This document shows positions 1-11,589 of a DNA stretch of 64,000 nucleotides, one piece after another (the first letter of the stretch is position 1; each line of letters starts with the position of its first letter). This DNA is from Rhynchospora pubera. Its lineage: Eukaryota > Streptophyta > Magnoliopsida > Poales > Cyperaceae. A program made the translations under genes and the position numbers. The stretch spans positions 83,029,846 to 83,093,845 of the forward strand of contig CM051462.1 in assembly GCA_028095005.1 (NCBI GenBank), given 5' to 3'. A model generated the notes under the pieces. That model did no database searches, had not been told where the DNA came from, and worked only from the letters and a program-made list of their open reading frames with translations.

Positions 1-2077
1 AGGATGTCCTTGATGAGTGCCATTATGAGATCTTGCGGTGCCAGTTGGAAGTCAAACCAGCTGGAAGAGCAGTTCTGTCAGGTCAAGTGACTCATAGCAT
101 ATCCAACAGTGCCATAATAAATTATGTCTCTTCCTATTTGTCGGACTCTGTTTCGCTGGAGATGGGTGAAAAGATTAGTCAAATAAACAGTAGATTTGAT
201 GAAATCGCAAGAGACAGGGAAGCCCTGCGGTTGACAAATGAGGATGGAATGAGGAGAGTTGGCATCCCTTCCATAAACCTTTCTTCAACCAGCCACTTGT
301 TGAGTAAAGACGGTATTTTTGGTAGGAGCCATGACAAGGAGGAAATTATAAACCTATTGTGCTCTGGTGTATTAGAGGATGATGAAATAAAATACCAGCT
401 CAAAGTCATTCCAATATTAGGAATGGGGGGTATTGGCAAGACTACTGTGGCCCAGATGGTCTACAATGATCCTTTTGTTAAATCAAGGTTTGATGTGAAG
501 GCATGGGTATATGTTTCTTCGGAATTTGATATTATTAGGCTTACAAAAGAGATTACTGAGTGTGTTACTGGAAAGCATGGTAATAGCTTTGACGGGTTCA
601 GCAAGAACCAAGAGGTGCTTCTGAATGAGTTAGTTGGAAAGAGAATGCTTTTGGTACTTGATGATGTGTGGGATGTGACACAAGATGATTGGGAAACATT
701 CTTTCTTCCATTAAGAGCTGCTCAGGTTGTGCGAGTGTTGGCGACAAGTAGGAATGAAGCTGTAACTGAGGCTTCCGATACAGTCTCTCCATACCGGCTT
801 TATTTATTGCCCCAACGAGATTGTTTAAAATTGTTTTATCATTATGCATTTGGTGGGGAAGGAATGAGAGAAGGAGAATGTTCATTGGATAATGGTAAGG
901 AAATAATCAAGAGGTGTGGCAGACTGCCTTTGGCAATTAAATGTATTGCCAGGGCTTTGCGATATAACAAAAACCAATATGTTTGGAGGGATATTTTGTA
1001 TAGTGAATTATGGGAATTTGATGAGTTTGATCCAATTTTTAGGTCACTTAAGATAAGCTACTATCATTTGCACCCAAAACTAAGAGATTGTTTCTTGTTT
1101 TGTTCCTTGTTTCCTAAAGGTTCTCGTCTTCGAAAAATTTCAATTATTTACATGTGGATTGCCCACGGGTTTGTTCTGCCTAAAGGAAGGAAAAGTGCAG
1201 AAGACATCGGGGAGGAGTATCTTGCTGAGTTGCAACTACGATTTTTCATAGAACCTTGTACAAAAGGTAGCTTTCGTTTGCATGATGTCATTTATGATCT
1301 TGCAAGATCTCTTTCTGGGGGTGAAATCCATACCATAATGGATGAAAAGTCAAGTGAGATACCTGAAAAAATTCGACATTTATATATAAAAAAAGGAAAC
1401 AACTCCTTCCAGTCCTTTAGACCTGAAAGGTTAAGGACATTATTTAATGCTCCTCTAAGTACCCATGGTTCTTTCATTGATCTCTACATGATATATGGTC
1501 AGTGCGTGTCCTTGGATTGATTGGTTCCAATGTACTTGCTTTGGCACATTCACCGCTAAAGCATCTGTGCTATCTTAAAATTATAGAATTCATGGATGAA
1601 ACCTTGCCAGAATCATTGTGCCTCCTTTACCATTTACAAACACTTGAAATAACTCGCTGCCCCAATTTAAAAGAGCTGCCTACAAACATTGCAAATCTAG
1701 TGAACCTCCGGTACCTTCACATCACGCATGTAGAAATTGAGGAACTTCCAGTGATGTTATGGAAAGTTCAAAATCTTCAGATGTTACGCCTCAAAGATTG
1801 TAACAATCTAAGAATGCTACCTTTGGGTATTAGTAAACTTAAATACCTACGAGTTTTACAGCTAAAGTCATGCAGACGGCTAGAAGAGTTACCTGCTGAC
1901 ACAGGAAGTCTCATCAACCTCTCACTTTTAGATGTTTCTTTCAGTGGGATAAGAACATTTCCTGCATCTATATGCCTGCTCAATTCAACAAAATTTATGC
2001 TTGCTGGAATACCTGATAGTTTCAAGAAACAACTGAATTCCAAATCCGTAGATGTATATTTTATGAACTTAGTCTAA
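1..2077 (+). pseudogene. CNL-type (CC-NB-ARC-LRR) disease-resistance gene homologue, 5'-truncated by window edge, frameshifted
   Basis: This is an intracellular immune-receptor homologue of the coiled-coil NB-ARC-LRR class. The reading frame is already open at base 3 and reads DVLDECHYEILR, the end of the Rx-type coiled coil, so the true start lies outside the window. Seen in order: P-loop GMGGIGKTT (about 420-446), kinase 2 LLVLDDVW with the CNL-typical Trp (about 648-671), RNBS-B-like VLATSR, GLPL variant CGRLPLAIK (about 915-941), RNBS-D-like CFLFCSLFPKG, and an MHD variant reading LHDV (about 1278-1289). The first frame stops at 1520. The leucine-rich repeats continue in another frame (usable from about 1481) to a stop at 2075-2077, with LxxLxx units such as LPESLCLLYHLQTLEI. 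The shift falls where NB-ARC meets LRR and no intron fits there, so the gene is probably broken. A sequencing error is the main alternative. The LRR is short for the family. Confidence 0.9.
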
Positions 2078-2820
2078 GTTTTCCTTTCAATACATGCATT
2101 TTTAGTACACTGTAGTCTCATTTACTTTTTCAAGATGCATTTCATAAATATTCCTCCAGATATCATGATATACACTCACAGGGTAACCAAAATTGGTCAC
2201 ATGTACAAGATACAGATGATGTACATCAGTACATTCTAACTTAATAATTTGGAAAATTCTACAAGTAGTATTTTTATTTTCATACAAGTTTATTTATTTT
2301 ATAACATTATTATGATCTAGGTTCTAAGCAGGGATACTGGCTTCAATCAACTGTCCTGTGAGGATGAACAAACAATGATTGTGGTAAGTTAGTTTTATTT
2401 TAAAAATATTTGTAATTTTAAAACAGCAGGTGTGGTATTTATTAGCTTAATATTATTTAAAGTCCAAACTAAAGTTGGCCTTGACCTGATCCAAACCAGA
2501 CCCGAGAGATCATATGATGCAGGTCAACCTGCGGAAACTATCTTTGTTTATATTAAATTTAATAATAATCATCTATTACACAGTTTCTGGATAGGTGAGT
2601 TGTTTTCTGAGTTATTTTCAGTCTTTATGTGTGGTGAGGTGAGCAGGTTTTAATCCCTTGAGTGGAGGCTTTTGATGTCAACATTATTCCCATCTTCCTC
2701 AGAGCCACCTGCAACCAACCCCTTTAAAAAGTCTGGAAAATAGAAAAAAGAAAATGAAAAAAAAAGAAAGAAAAATTAAAAAAGCCAAGCAAGGTCATAG
2801 TTGTTCAACCCATAACCTAC

Positions 2821-4602
2821 TGATGTGTGCTTTTTAGGGTACACAAGACTAAATAAAAACCCTAACCCTATTTGGTCGGAATGCAAGCGCACTATCCTAC
2901 CGCGTAGTACTTAGGGGTCGATCCCACAGGGAGGCGGTTTAGAATTACCGGACTAACAACTTTGGGTAATCTAGACCTGGCAAATAGTTGGATTGGTATT
3001 GAATACAGGGGTAAAACAGAAAAGTAAATAAATAATGCAAATGCTAGTGCAGTATGGGATGCAGTCGCACTGGACTGAGTGCGACCAAGGATGAAGGTGA
3101 AGTGCTGAAAAACACGATGCAAGCTAGGATGCTACTGGTAAAACAGGATGCAGTCTACGATGCAAGTGGACTCTTAACAGAAAATAATTATATTTTTGGT
3201 TAGGATTATGATTTCGCCACTATACTCTACTTGAGTTAACACAACAATCTACTTAGAATTATGGGGTCTCATCACACGTACTTTATGCAATCCTTTTGTG
3301 CCTGGCTACTTGATTTAAGTTTGTAATCAATTAATACAAGCGGACCGTTTGGTAATAATCTATCCTAATCTCCTCTTGAATCTGGCTACCTAAACCACAA
3401 ATTGCTGGTTTAAGCGGATTGCTAGAAAAATAGGAAAATCGACTACACCCTTGTGTCTAGCTACTCATACTAACTTCCTACAAACAAATCTCAAGCGGGC
3501 AAGAATTGGATAAAAACAAATGTAATGAAAATGAGAGAAATGTGTTAACAAGTGGTTTATAAGTACTTTTGTGCATGTCTACTTGTCTAAATCCGAAATC
3601 CATTAACTCGAGCGGACCGTTTGGTAATAGTCTATCTTAACCTCCCTTTGAATCTGTCTACTTAGACCATAAAGAAATAGTCTAAGCGGATTGCTAGAAA
3701 GTTAAGAGAATCAACCATACCTTTGTGTCTAACTACTCAATGATAATTTCAATCAAATTTATAACAAGCGTGCAAGTGATCAAATAAATCGCACAACACA
3801 ATAGACAGAATTAACAACAACCACCCATAATAACTAAAATAAATGCTACATTAATTCAAGCAAGAGTAAGAGCTACATCATAATCCTAAAATTATTTTAG
3901 CTACTCATGAAACAGAAATAAAACAATCAACAATATTGAACACAAACACAAGAGATAAGGAGATAAAGATGCAACCAATCTTCTTGGTCTCCATCTCTAG
4001 GATCGGTGCTACAACCCTTCTCCTTGCTGTCACCATGGGAGAGGTAGTTGCCGTCCTAAGAGAGACCAAGGCCGAAGCCCTAGGTCAAAATTCGACCAGG
4101 GAGAGAGGGGAAGGAAGAACAGATCTGAATTTCTGGAATGGAGAGGTGTGTGGTTAATTTTGGACAGCAGCCCCTTAGCTTCCTTTTATGTTGCCTTCAT
4201 CAATATCCCTCCATCTCCTCCTTGATTTTTTCTTTTTCAGCCTGGAGGCCTTTAAACTCTTTCCATTTCAGCCCTTGCAATAAGGGAAATCGGATCTGAG
4301 AGGAACAGCTAGCTGTCGCTTGAGAAACAGCGCAGTTTCCAAATCTGCGCGTAGGGTGCACCCTGGAATGCAGGTGCATCACCATGTCTGTAGCACATCA
4401 TTTCCTAGTCAGCGTCAGGATGCACCATGAGATGCGGGTGCACCCTCAAACCTGAAATGCAACAAAAACAACAAAACGACAATATCTCTTTCTTTCTTAC
4501 AAAATGGACAAAATGATATAAAATGAACGTGAAAAGGACAGAATTTAGGAAGATAATTAGGCTTAACCGGACATAAATACCATGTCATTTTCATGTTCAT
4601 CA
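2821..4602 (-). repeat. 3' LTR of the tRNA-Asp-primed element
   Basis: Left LTR copy, which is the 3' LTR because the element points to the minus strand. It begins TGATGTGTGC and ends TTCATCA on the plus strand, and matches 6479-8260 along its full length. The short open frames inside (for example 2892-3122 and 3936-4157) recur in the other LTR and are not genes. Confidence 0.95.
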
Positions 4603-6456
4603 AACACCCCATGCTTGAATCTTTGCTTGTCCTCAAGCAAAAGGCACGGTTTAACCTAATCAATCCCCATTGAGTAATGTTTTTCATCTCATTATGTGCA
4701 ATTGGATTTCAAAGTTGAATGTGTAATTTGATAATTTCTAGAATTTTTCAAGTACAAGAACTCAACAGATCAAAAACCTTTCTCTCAATTGAATGTGTAC
4801 GACCCAAGGAGTTATCGATTTCAAACAAAAGCAATTTCTTTTTAGAGATTCAACCGACTTTGAAACAGACTTAAGACTAAACGCAATGCACTGTCCATGA
4901 GTCATTTACCTAAACATTAAGTCGATTAATTCTTCAAAGTTCTTTAATCGATTTCAAGACAAATAGAAACGGGATCGAACCCCTTCAACTCAAATAATAC
5001 TAAACTAATTCTCAGTCCTGAATCATATGTTTGGAAATTTTAAACCACACGAAAATTTTTGAAAACATTTTGGGTTAATTACACATTTTCCCGGGGCAAG
5101 GAGTTTTCCCGCGGCGGAGAGGTCAGCCAGATGAGTGTGGTTTTTGCTTGAGGTTTTCCTCAAAATTTTAGATGGATCCATTTTTTTATCCACACAGACC
5201 TATAGCTTTCCGCAATGGCCATCGTCAGAGCACCGCACTTTAGTTCCCCTTTTATTTATTTTTTTTTTGTTTTTTTTGTTTTTTTTTCACTTTAAAAAAA
5301 ATTAAAAATAGTGGTTTAATCTCCAAACATGCAATTCACTTCCTACAATCAGTTCGATTTTTGAGTTGAAGGAATGATCTTAAGCAACTCGAGATTGCCC
5401 TTTGCCGGCTCTATCAAACCGAATTCAATAAAAAAACTTATTAAATTAATCCACCTAATGGTTAGAAAAATGACTCTCGAACAGTTCTTGCTTTCATCTT
5501 TAGGTCGCTCGAATTCAGTTTCATCAAATTCAGTTTAAAACAATTCTTAACAACTCCCAAAGTCCTATGAATTCAACCAAGAGAACAGAAATTGACTAAA
5601 GAACTACAAGTCCTTAATCTATTCCAGAAACTTTCAAAACTGTCATTTCAACCCTAAAACTTGTTTGCTCGCTATGAGACTACTTTGACTCTTCACATTC
5701 AAACATAGACAATAAAAATCCATCAGCCTAATTTAGAACCCAAAGCAACATTCAAATCAGCCCATTGACAACAAACAAACAAACCAAATCCAAAACAGTG
5801 TCATTAGTTCATCTCCAAAGACATCAAAACAAACAAACAAACACCCTATGCTTAAGAGTAAGCATTGTCCTCAATGCACAAATGAAAACAAGAAGAAACA
5901 GAGAAAGGAAAAGAGAGGAACTCACAGGAATAGTGCATGACAACAAGTCTGGCTGCATTGCAGCATCTGGGTGCACTCGAAGGTTGTGCAGGTGCATCAT
6001 GAGGAAGTGCAGATACACCCTGAGGTAGTGCAGGTGCACTGGTTGTTGCTGGTGCAGCTGAGGATGCGCCTGCATTACTCATTCGTGTTGAGACTTCTTG
6101 GGTGTATTCTTCATTACGCTTGAGAATTCACTACACTATTGATTGGGATGCAGTCTGACTGTCTGACTGGATGCACTCGAAATGAGAGGGTGCATTTGGG
6201 TCAGGGTGAGCATTGTGCTTAGAACACCATCTGGATGCACCTTGTCTTGATACGGGCGCATCATTGTTTGCTGCCTGAATTGTGAGAGTGCAGGCGCACT
6301 GGACTTCTGAACCTAAAAGATGAACACAAAAAGGTGCAAGGTGAAGTAGAAAATAACAGAACAAAAAAAAACATAGAAAGAGAAAAATAAACAAAAAATA
6401 AAATAAAATGATGGTCTAGCCTCACTTAAGTCGGTTCGTATCGATATTCTGTTGCC

Positions 6457-6474
6457 TCCCCGGCAACGGCGCCA
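6457..6474 (-). promoter_or_regulatory. Primer-binding site complementary to tRNA-Asp
   Basis: The minus-strand sequence TGGCGCCGTTGCCGGGGA lies 4 nt inside the 5' LTR boundary and is the complement of the plant tRNA-Asp 3' end including CCA. It would prime minus-strand DNA synthesis. Confidence 0.85.
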
Positions 6475-6478
6475 AGTT

Positions 6479-8260
6479 TGATGTGTGCTTTTTAGGGTAC
6501 ACAAGACTAAATAAAAACCCTAACCCTATTTGGTCGGAATGCAAGCGCACTATCCTACCGCGTAGTACTTAGGGGTCGATCCCACAGGGAGGCGGTTTAG
6601 AATTACCGGACTAACAACTTTGGGTAATCTAGACCTGGCAAATAGTTGGATTGGTATTGAATACAGGGGTAAAACAGGAAAGTAAATAAATAATGCAAAT
6701 GCTAGTGCAGTATGGGATGCAGTCGCACTGGACTGAGTGCGACCAAGGATGAAGGTGAAGTGCTGAAAAACACGATGCAAGCTAGGATGCTACTGGTAAA
6801 ACAGGATGCAGTCTACGATGCAAGTGGACTCTTAACAGAAAATAATTATATTTTTGGTTAGGATTATGATTTCGCCACTATACTCTACTTGAGTTAACAC
6901 AACAATCTACTTAGAATTATGGGGTCTCATCACACGTACTTTATGCAATCCTTTTGTGCCTGGCTACTTGATTTAAGTTTGTAATCAATTAATACAAGCG
7001 GACCGTTTGGTAATAATCTATCCTAATCCCCTCTTGAATCTGACTACCTAAACCACAAATTGCTGGTTTAAGCGGATTGCTAGAAAAATAGGAAAATCGA
7101 CTACACCCTTGTGTCTAGCTACTCATACTAACTTCCTACAAACAAATCTCAAGCGGGCAAGAATTGGATAAAAACAAATGTAATGAAAATGAGAGAAATG
7201 TGTTAACAAGTGGTTTATAAGTACTTTTGTGCATGTCTACTTGTCTAAATCCGAAATCCATTAACTCGAGCGGACCGTTTGGTAATAGTCTATCTTAACC
7301 TCCCTTTGAATCTGTCTACTTAGACCATAAAGAAATAGTCTAAGCGGATTGCTAGAAAGTTAAGAGAATCAACCATACCTTTGTGTCTAACTACTCAATG
7401 ATAATTTCAATCAAATTTATAACAAGCGTGCAAGTGATCAAATAAATCGCACAACACAATAGACAGAATTAACAACAACCACCCATAATAACTAAAATAA
7501 ATGCTACATTAATTCAAGCAAGAGTAAGAGCTACATCATAATCCTAAAATTATTTTAGCTACTCATGAAACAGAAATAAAACAATCAACAATATTGAACA
7601 CAAACACAAGAGATAAGGAGATAAAGATGCAACCAATCTTCTTGGTCTCCATCTCTAGGATCGGTGCTACAACCCTTCTCCTTGCTGTCACCATGGGAGA
7701 GGTAGTTGCCGTCCTAAGAGAGACCAAGGCCGAAGCCCTTGGTCAAAATTCGACCAGGGAGAGAGGGGAAGGAAGAACAGATCTGAATTTCTGGAATGGA
7801 GAGGTGTGTGGTTAATTTTGGACAGCAGCCCCTTAGCTTCCTTTTATGTTGCCTTCATCAATATCCCTCCATCTCCTCCTTGATTTTTTCTTTTTCAGCC
7901 TGGAGGCCTTTAAACTCTTTCCATTTCAGCCCTTGCAATAAGGGAAATCGGATCTGAGAGGAACAGCTAGCTGTCGCTTGAGAAACAGTGCAGTTTCCAA
8001 ATCTGCGCGTAGGGTGCACCCTGGAATGCAGGTGCATCGCCATGTCTGTAGCACATCATTTCCTAGTCAGCGTCAGGATGCACCCTGAGATGCGGGTGCA
8101 CCCTCAAACCTGAAATGCAACAAAAACAACAAAACGACAATATCTCTTTCTTTCTTATAAAATGGACAAAATGATATAAAATGAACGTGAAAAGGACAGA
8201 ATTTAGGAAGATAATTAGACTTAACCGGACATAAATACCATGTCATTTTCATGTTCATCA
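6479..8260 (-). repeat. 5' LTR of the tRNA-Asp-primed element
   Basis: Right LTR copy, adjacent to the tRNA-Asp-type primer-binding site and therefore the 5' LTR and promoter-bearing copy. Its outer end CATCA is followed directly by the target duplication CCTAC. Confidence 0.95.
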
Positions 8261-9014
8261 CCTACTCAACCTGTAGCAGCTCTGAGGTGGAAATTCAAAC
8301 TGGCCTACTAACAAATCGGGGCAATTTCATAAATAATGGTCAGTGTAGCGGTTCCCAACCTTATTATGCATTCTATAAACAAAAGAAATTATCACCTTCT
8401 GCAACAGCTTTACAAAAGAAAAATTACTGTGTTATGGTCTAGCATTTTTGTCGTCATATCTTTGGATTAATTAGATACATATAGATTTATGTTACTGCAG
8501 GTTGGTCTACTTAGCTTTCCAATAATATTATAGGTATCAACTCCAGAAATAATGAACCGAGACATGACATTTCTTGCTTCTTTACCTGTTTACCAGGAAC
8601 AAACAGAATATTCCAGTGAGTGGGGCCAGAAATTCAACCCTTTTGGTTCACGACTATGGCTGTAAGATTCATTATCTATGGCTCTTCTGCATTCTACAAT
8701 TTCATTTTTATTTGTTATTAGGAATAGTAAACAACTTTAGAAAGGGAAATTCTTTAATGCAACATGGAATATCATAGAGATCTTTAATCAAAGGGATGAT
8801 TCTTAGTAATATCTTGGAAATTTGGTATTAACACTTTAACATGAAGATCAGAAATGAAAATACAACTACAATGTTTGAAGATATGGAGTCTGTTGGGCGG
8901 GTTACTTGGATGAGTTCCCCAAATGAGAGCTCTACATTTGATTTTGACTTCCTGAGCAAATATTCCGACCCTGGTAGTGCCAGATCAGCCCAAGGCCAAT
9001 CCAATTCAATATGA

Positions 9015-10080
9015 AGCCCTGAATGGAGGTGAGATGGTTTAATTGTTGAAGGGTTAGCACAGATTTTTTATTAATAAAAAATATTATTATAACATTTTTA
9101 AAAGATTACATTATTGAAAATATTTATAAATAATAACGTAATAGCAGAATTTGGGGAATTGATCGGGACAACATCTAAATTGGTCCGAACAACATTTGTG
9201 ACATATTTAGGACAATAATACTCTTTATCTAGACAACAGTTATTTTTTAGTTTAAATTTGTAAGGGTATTTTTGTCCTAACAGGTCATGCGCAAATGTTG
9301 TTTGATTTTTAATGTCGACCGGATCAATTCCTGGATTTTGAATCCCGAAATGAATTTTGGGCCTGATCGGGTTTCAAAGCCCGATATTGCTGGCGTGGCC
9401 TTCTTCGTTTCCCAGCTCAAAAGCATATTGGGGTTTCAAGCCCCGAACTCACGAACTGGCCATATTTTAAATTTTTTTTATTTAATTCGGTTTTTAGTAC
9501 ATGGACTCGGTTAATTATACCAACTGTGGACCAGGAAAAAAATAATTTCCACCATAGTAAATAGTTAATGGAATCCGAGTGCAGCAGTTGTCGCCTAAAA
9601 GCCTTACCACTATGCTGAATTAGGCCATTCTTTAAATAAATATGAACATGAAGCTCTGACATGATATTTAGCTGTACAATTTAAGAAATTGAACATAGGT
9701 TAAATACTCGTGGTGTGTGTCCTCATGTACTTTTTTGTGGACACGGCCGTTGTTGAGATCATTCCTTAAATGCGTTATATCTCATTTAATTCCATATTCA
9801 ATCATAATTTTTTTTCCTTTACTTTAATTTTCCGTTACAAAAATATCCTTATATTCCGTCCACTAGCCGCACCACAGTAGCACTTTCCTTTTAATTTCAT
9901 TCTAGCATTATCTTAAAGCGTATTTTTTACTTTTTCTTTCCTTTAATTGTGCGTTGCAAATTGCAAAATGATCACCTAGCTCTTTAATTTGCAAATGAAT
10001 TATTTGCAAACAAATGACTGAATCTGTGCCTCTTTGCGTGCATAAATGATGAATTAATTGCAAATTGTTGTTTCTAAGGA
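9015..10080. other. Non-coding stretch with a possible degraded MITE
   Basis: No gene is recognisable. Around 9157-9336 the termini GGAATTGATC and GATCAATTCC are inverted and are followed inward by ACAACAT and ATGTTGT, which could be a decayed inverted-repeat element. No clean target duplication was found. Downstream, 9335-9450 repeats short phrases of the type TTTCAAAGCCCG and TTTCAAGCCCCG. Confidence 0.3.
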
Positions 10081-11160
10081 GAAAGCTTAATTAAGATTTA
10101 GCGGAAGCAATTATGGTTTTGGACCGGTTTGGTTTGAACTATCCTAACACAATTCAATTGGTACCCAAAACAAGCAAGCACACAAGCAATTCAAGTAAAG
10201 CAAGATAATAAAGAGAAAGAGGAAGAGAGAAATTGAACACTCGATATGATTACGGAGTTCCGACCCGCTAGAAAAAGCTAGCCTTAGTCGTACGTCTCCG
10301 GGAGTTTCGCTACCACCAAAGGGCGCGCTCCGTTCAATTCCAATAAGAACGGGACTACAATTTCGAACCGAATCACCTCGTCACAATGACACTCGAGGTG
10401 GATCGGCCTAACTCAAATGGCACAACGGCCTCAAAGGAGAAGAGCCCTCAACCTATTCCAACCTACATCTAGCGACAATGTCGGGGCGGTGGTGTTTGAG
10501 GCTACTAAATCTCTCAAAATGGTTTAGCTATGAAAAGCTCAAGTGAGAGAGTAATCTCTCAAAATGGTTTAGCTAGTGCGTTACACAACCCTCTGTTGCG
10601 TTGTGTAACGCATTGTTTCTGTTAAATTAAGAAACGGAGAAAATCTGCACAATACTGGTGCGTTGTGTAACCCAATATTGCGTTACACAACTCACTGGTG
10701 CGTTGTACAATCTAATATTGCGTTACACAACGCACTGGTTTTGAGACAAAAAATTCTGCACAAAAACTGGTGCGTTGTACAACAAATATTGCGTTACACA
10801 ACCCACTGGTACGTTGTATAACCCAATGTTGCGTTACACGACGCACTGGTCCTGAGATTTAGAAAAATACTGAGTTCTTGAGCTTTTCTGCTAATTAGAC
10901 CATTTCAAGGATAAAATGACTAAAGTAAATCTTCTATTAAAGTCTAAACTAGCCTATAAGCTCTCTAAAGACTTGATCTTGATCTTGCACATAGTTTTTA
11001 TCCAAGTCTTCAAACTTTGCACCTTCTTCCTATAAAACTCAAAGAAGATTGTTAAATGCTTAATGATATTGTTTTGTAATCGAGAAACCTAGAGACGTTT
11101 AGTACAACACAAATAAATAACAATTTTTCTTCCTTGAATTTATATACACCAAGCACCTTT
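10081..11160. repeat. Probable transposon-derived block (unclassified)
   Basis: The base composition is higher in GC than the surroundings, there are no long frames, and the block contains the short-period array at 10565-10855. A 23-bp phrase (AATCTCTCAAAATGGTTTAG plus CTA) occurs twice, near 10508 and 10552. It resembles LTR-type repetitive DNA, but I could not find both ends or a target duplication. Confidence 0.35.
10565..10855. repeat. Minisatellite of alternating inverted GTTGTGTAAC / GTTACACAAC motifs
   Basis: About six degenerate units of roughly 40-45 bp. Each pairs TGCGTTGTGTAAC with GTTACACAACGCA around a short spacer and ends in ACTGGT. Every unit is itself a potential stem-loop and neighbouring units can pair with each other. 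Confidence 0.85.
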
Positions 11161-11589
11161 TCTCCTCCCTATTATTATTTTTTTTCACTTTATTCTTAAA
11201 TTTGGTTGTCCTTGATTCATACATAACTATCAAAATATTTTTCTTTGATAAGTTCTCTTTTGAAAATTTAAAGTTTTAATTGGCTTAATTGTACAGACCC
11301 AATAATTTTTCACGATATATGAAAAGAAGGTTAAAAGTGCCTATGGTGTGAGATGTGCTCTGGTACTCAACGCCAACATGATACTAGTGAGATATGTGCT
11401 TTATTTATTATTTTTTTCTTTTTTTCTTGATTACTTGTATGTCTGGTTAGAAATTGAAACTGGCCTAAAAAAAACTTCATCATCTGGTTTGATATGTAGT
11501 ATTCCAGTATGGTTTCCCTTCGTGTAATTGTATTTTTTTAATCGGAATATTAGAGACATTGCATCGTCTGATTTGTCTTGCATCATAAC

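Larger units (their letters stand above)
2821..8260 (-). mobile_element. Complete non-autonomous LTR retrotransposon with 1.78-kb LTRs
   Basis: Two nearly identical direct repeats of 1782 bp (2821-4602 and 6479-8260) start TGATG and end CATCA. The 5-bp target duplication CCTAC flanks the whole element at 2816-2820 and 8261-8265. The element points to the minus strand. The primer-binding site is at 6457-6474 and reads TGGCGCCGTTGCCGGGGA on the minus strand, matching the 3' end of plant tRNA-Asp, as in many Ty3/Gypsy (Athila-like) elements. A purine tract, GGGGTGTT on the minus strand, abuts the other LTR at 4603-4610. The 1876-bp interior (4603-6478) has no gag, protease, reverse transcriptase or integrase frame, so it must be mobilised in trans (LARD-like). 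I count about nine mismatches between the LTRs, which indicates a recent insertion. Confidence 0.95.
2321..9014 (+). pseudogene. 3' exons of an unrecognised protein gene, one exon split by an LTR retrotransposon
   Basis: I do not recognise the product. Four exon-like blocks share compatible phases. Block 1 is 2321-2383 (63 nt, flanked by TAG and GTAAGT). Block 2 is about 2767-2820 joined to 8266-8436 once the LTR element and one copy of its target duplication are ignored. Block 3 is 8597-8661 (flanked by ACCAG and GTAAGA; contains EYSSEWGQKFNPFGSRLW). Block 4 is 8852-9014 (after GATCAG, ending in TGA; contains ESSTFDFDFLSKYSDPGSA). Block 2 starts with a lysine-rich stretch, KEKLKKPSKV, that could be a nuclear signal, and its donor (GTCTAG) is weak. 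Upstream exons are not visible, and the CNL gene ends only 240 bp before block 1, so a missing 5' part or a chimaeric locus is possible. The 5.4-kb insertion inside block 2 should abolish the product unless it is spliced out. The exon chain is inferred. Confidence 0.45.

Noticed and set aside
2860..2872. Telomere-like CCCTAACCCTA sequence
   Set aside because: Only about two units, located inside an LTR and repeated in the other LTR; no array.
2892..3122. Short frame repeated almost identically at 6550-6780 (and 3936-4157 at 7594-7815) that could be mistaken for duplicated small genes
   Set aside because: Both lie in the two LTR copies of one retrotransposon; their conservation reflects recent LTR duplication, not coding selection.
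5824..6394. Overlapping frames in the interior of the first LTR element as a possible gag
   Set aside because: They overlap in several frames, consist of TGCAGGTGCAC-like low-complexity text, and show no zinc knuckle or other gag motif.
6457..6474. A tRNA-Asp 3' end that might indicate a tRNA gene
   Set aside because: Only 18 bases match and the rest of the tRNA is absent; position and orientation fit a retrotransposon primer-binding site.
10565..10855. CRISPR-like array of regularly spaced repeats
   Set aside because: Plant nuclear context, degenerate self-complementary units, and no unique spacers of constant length.
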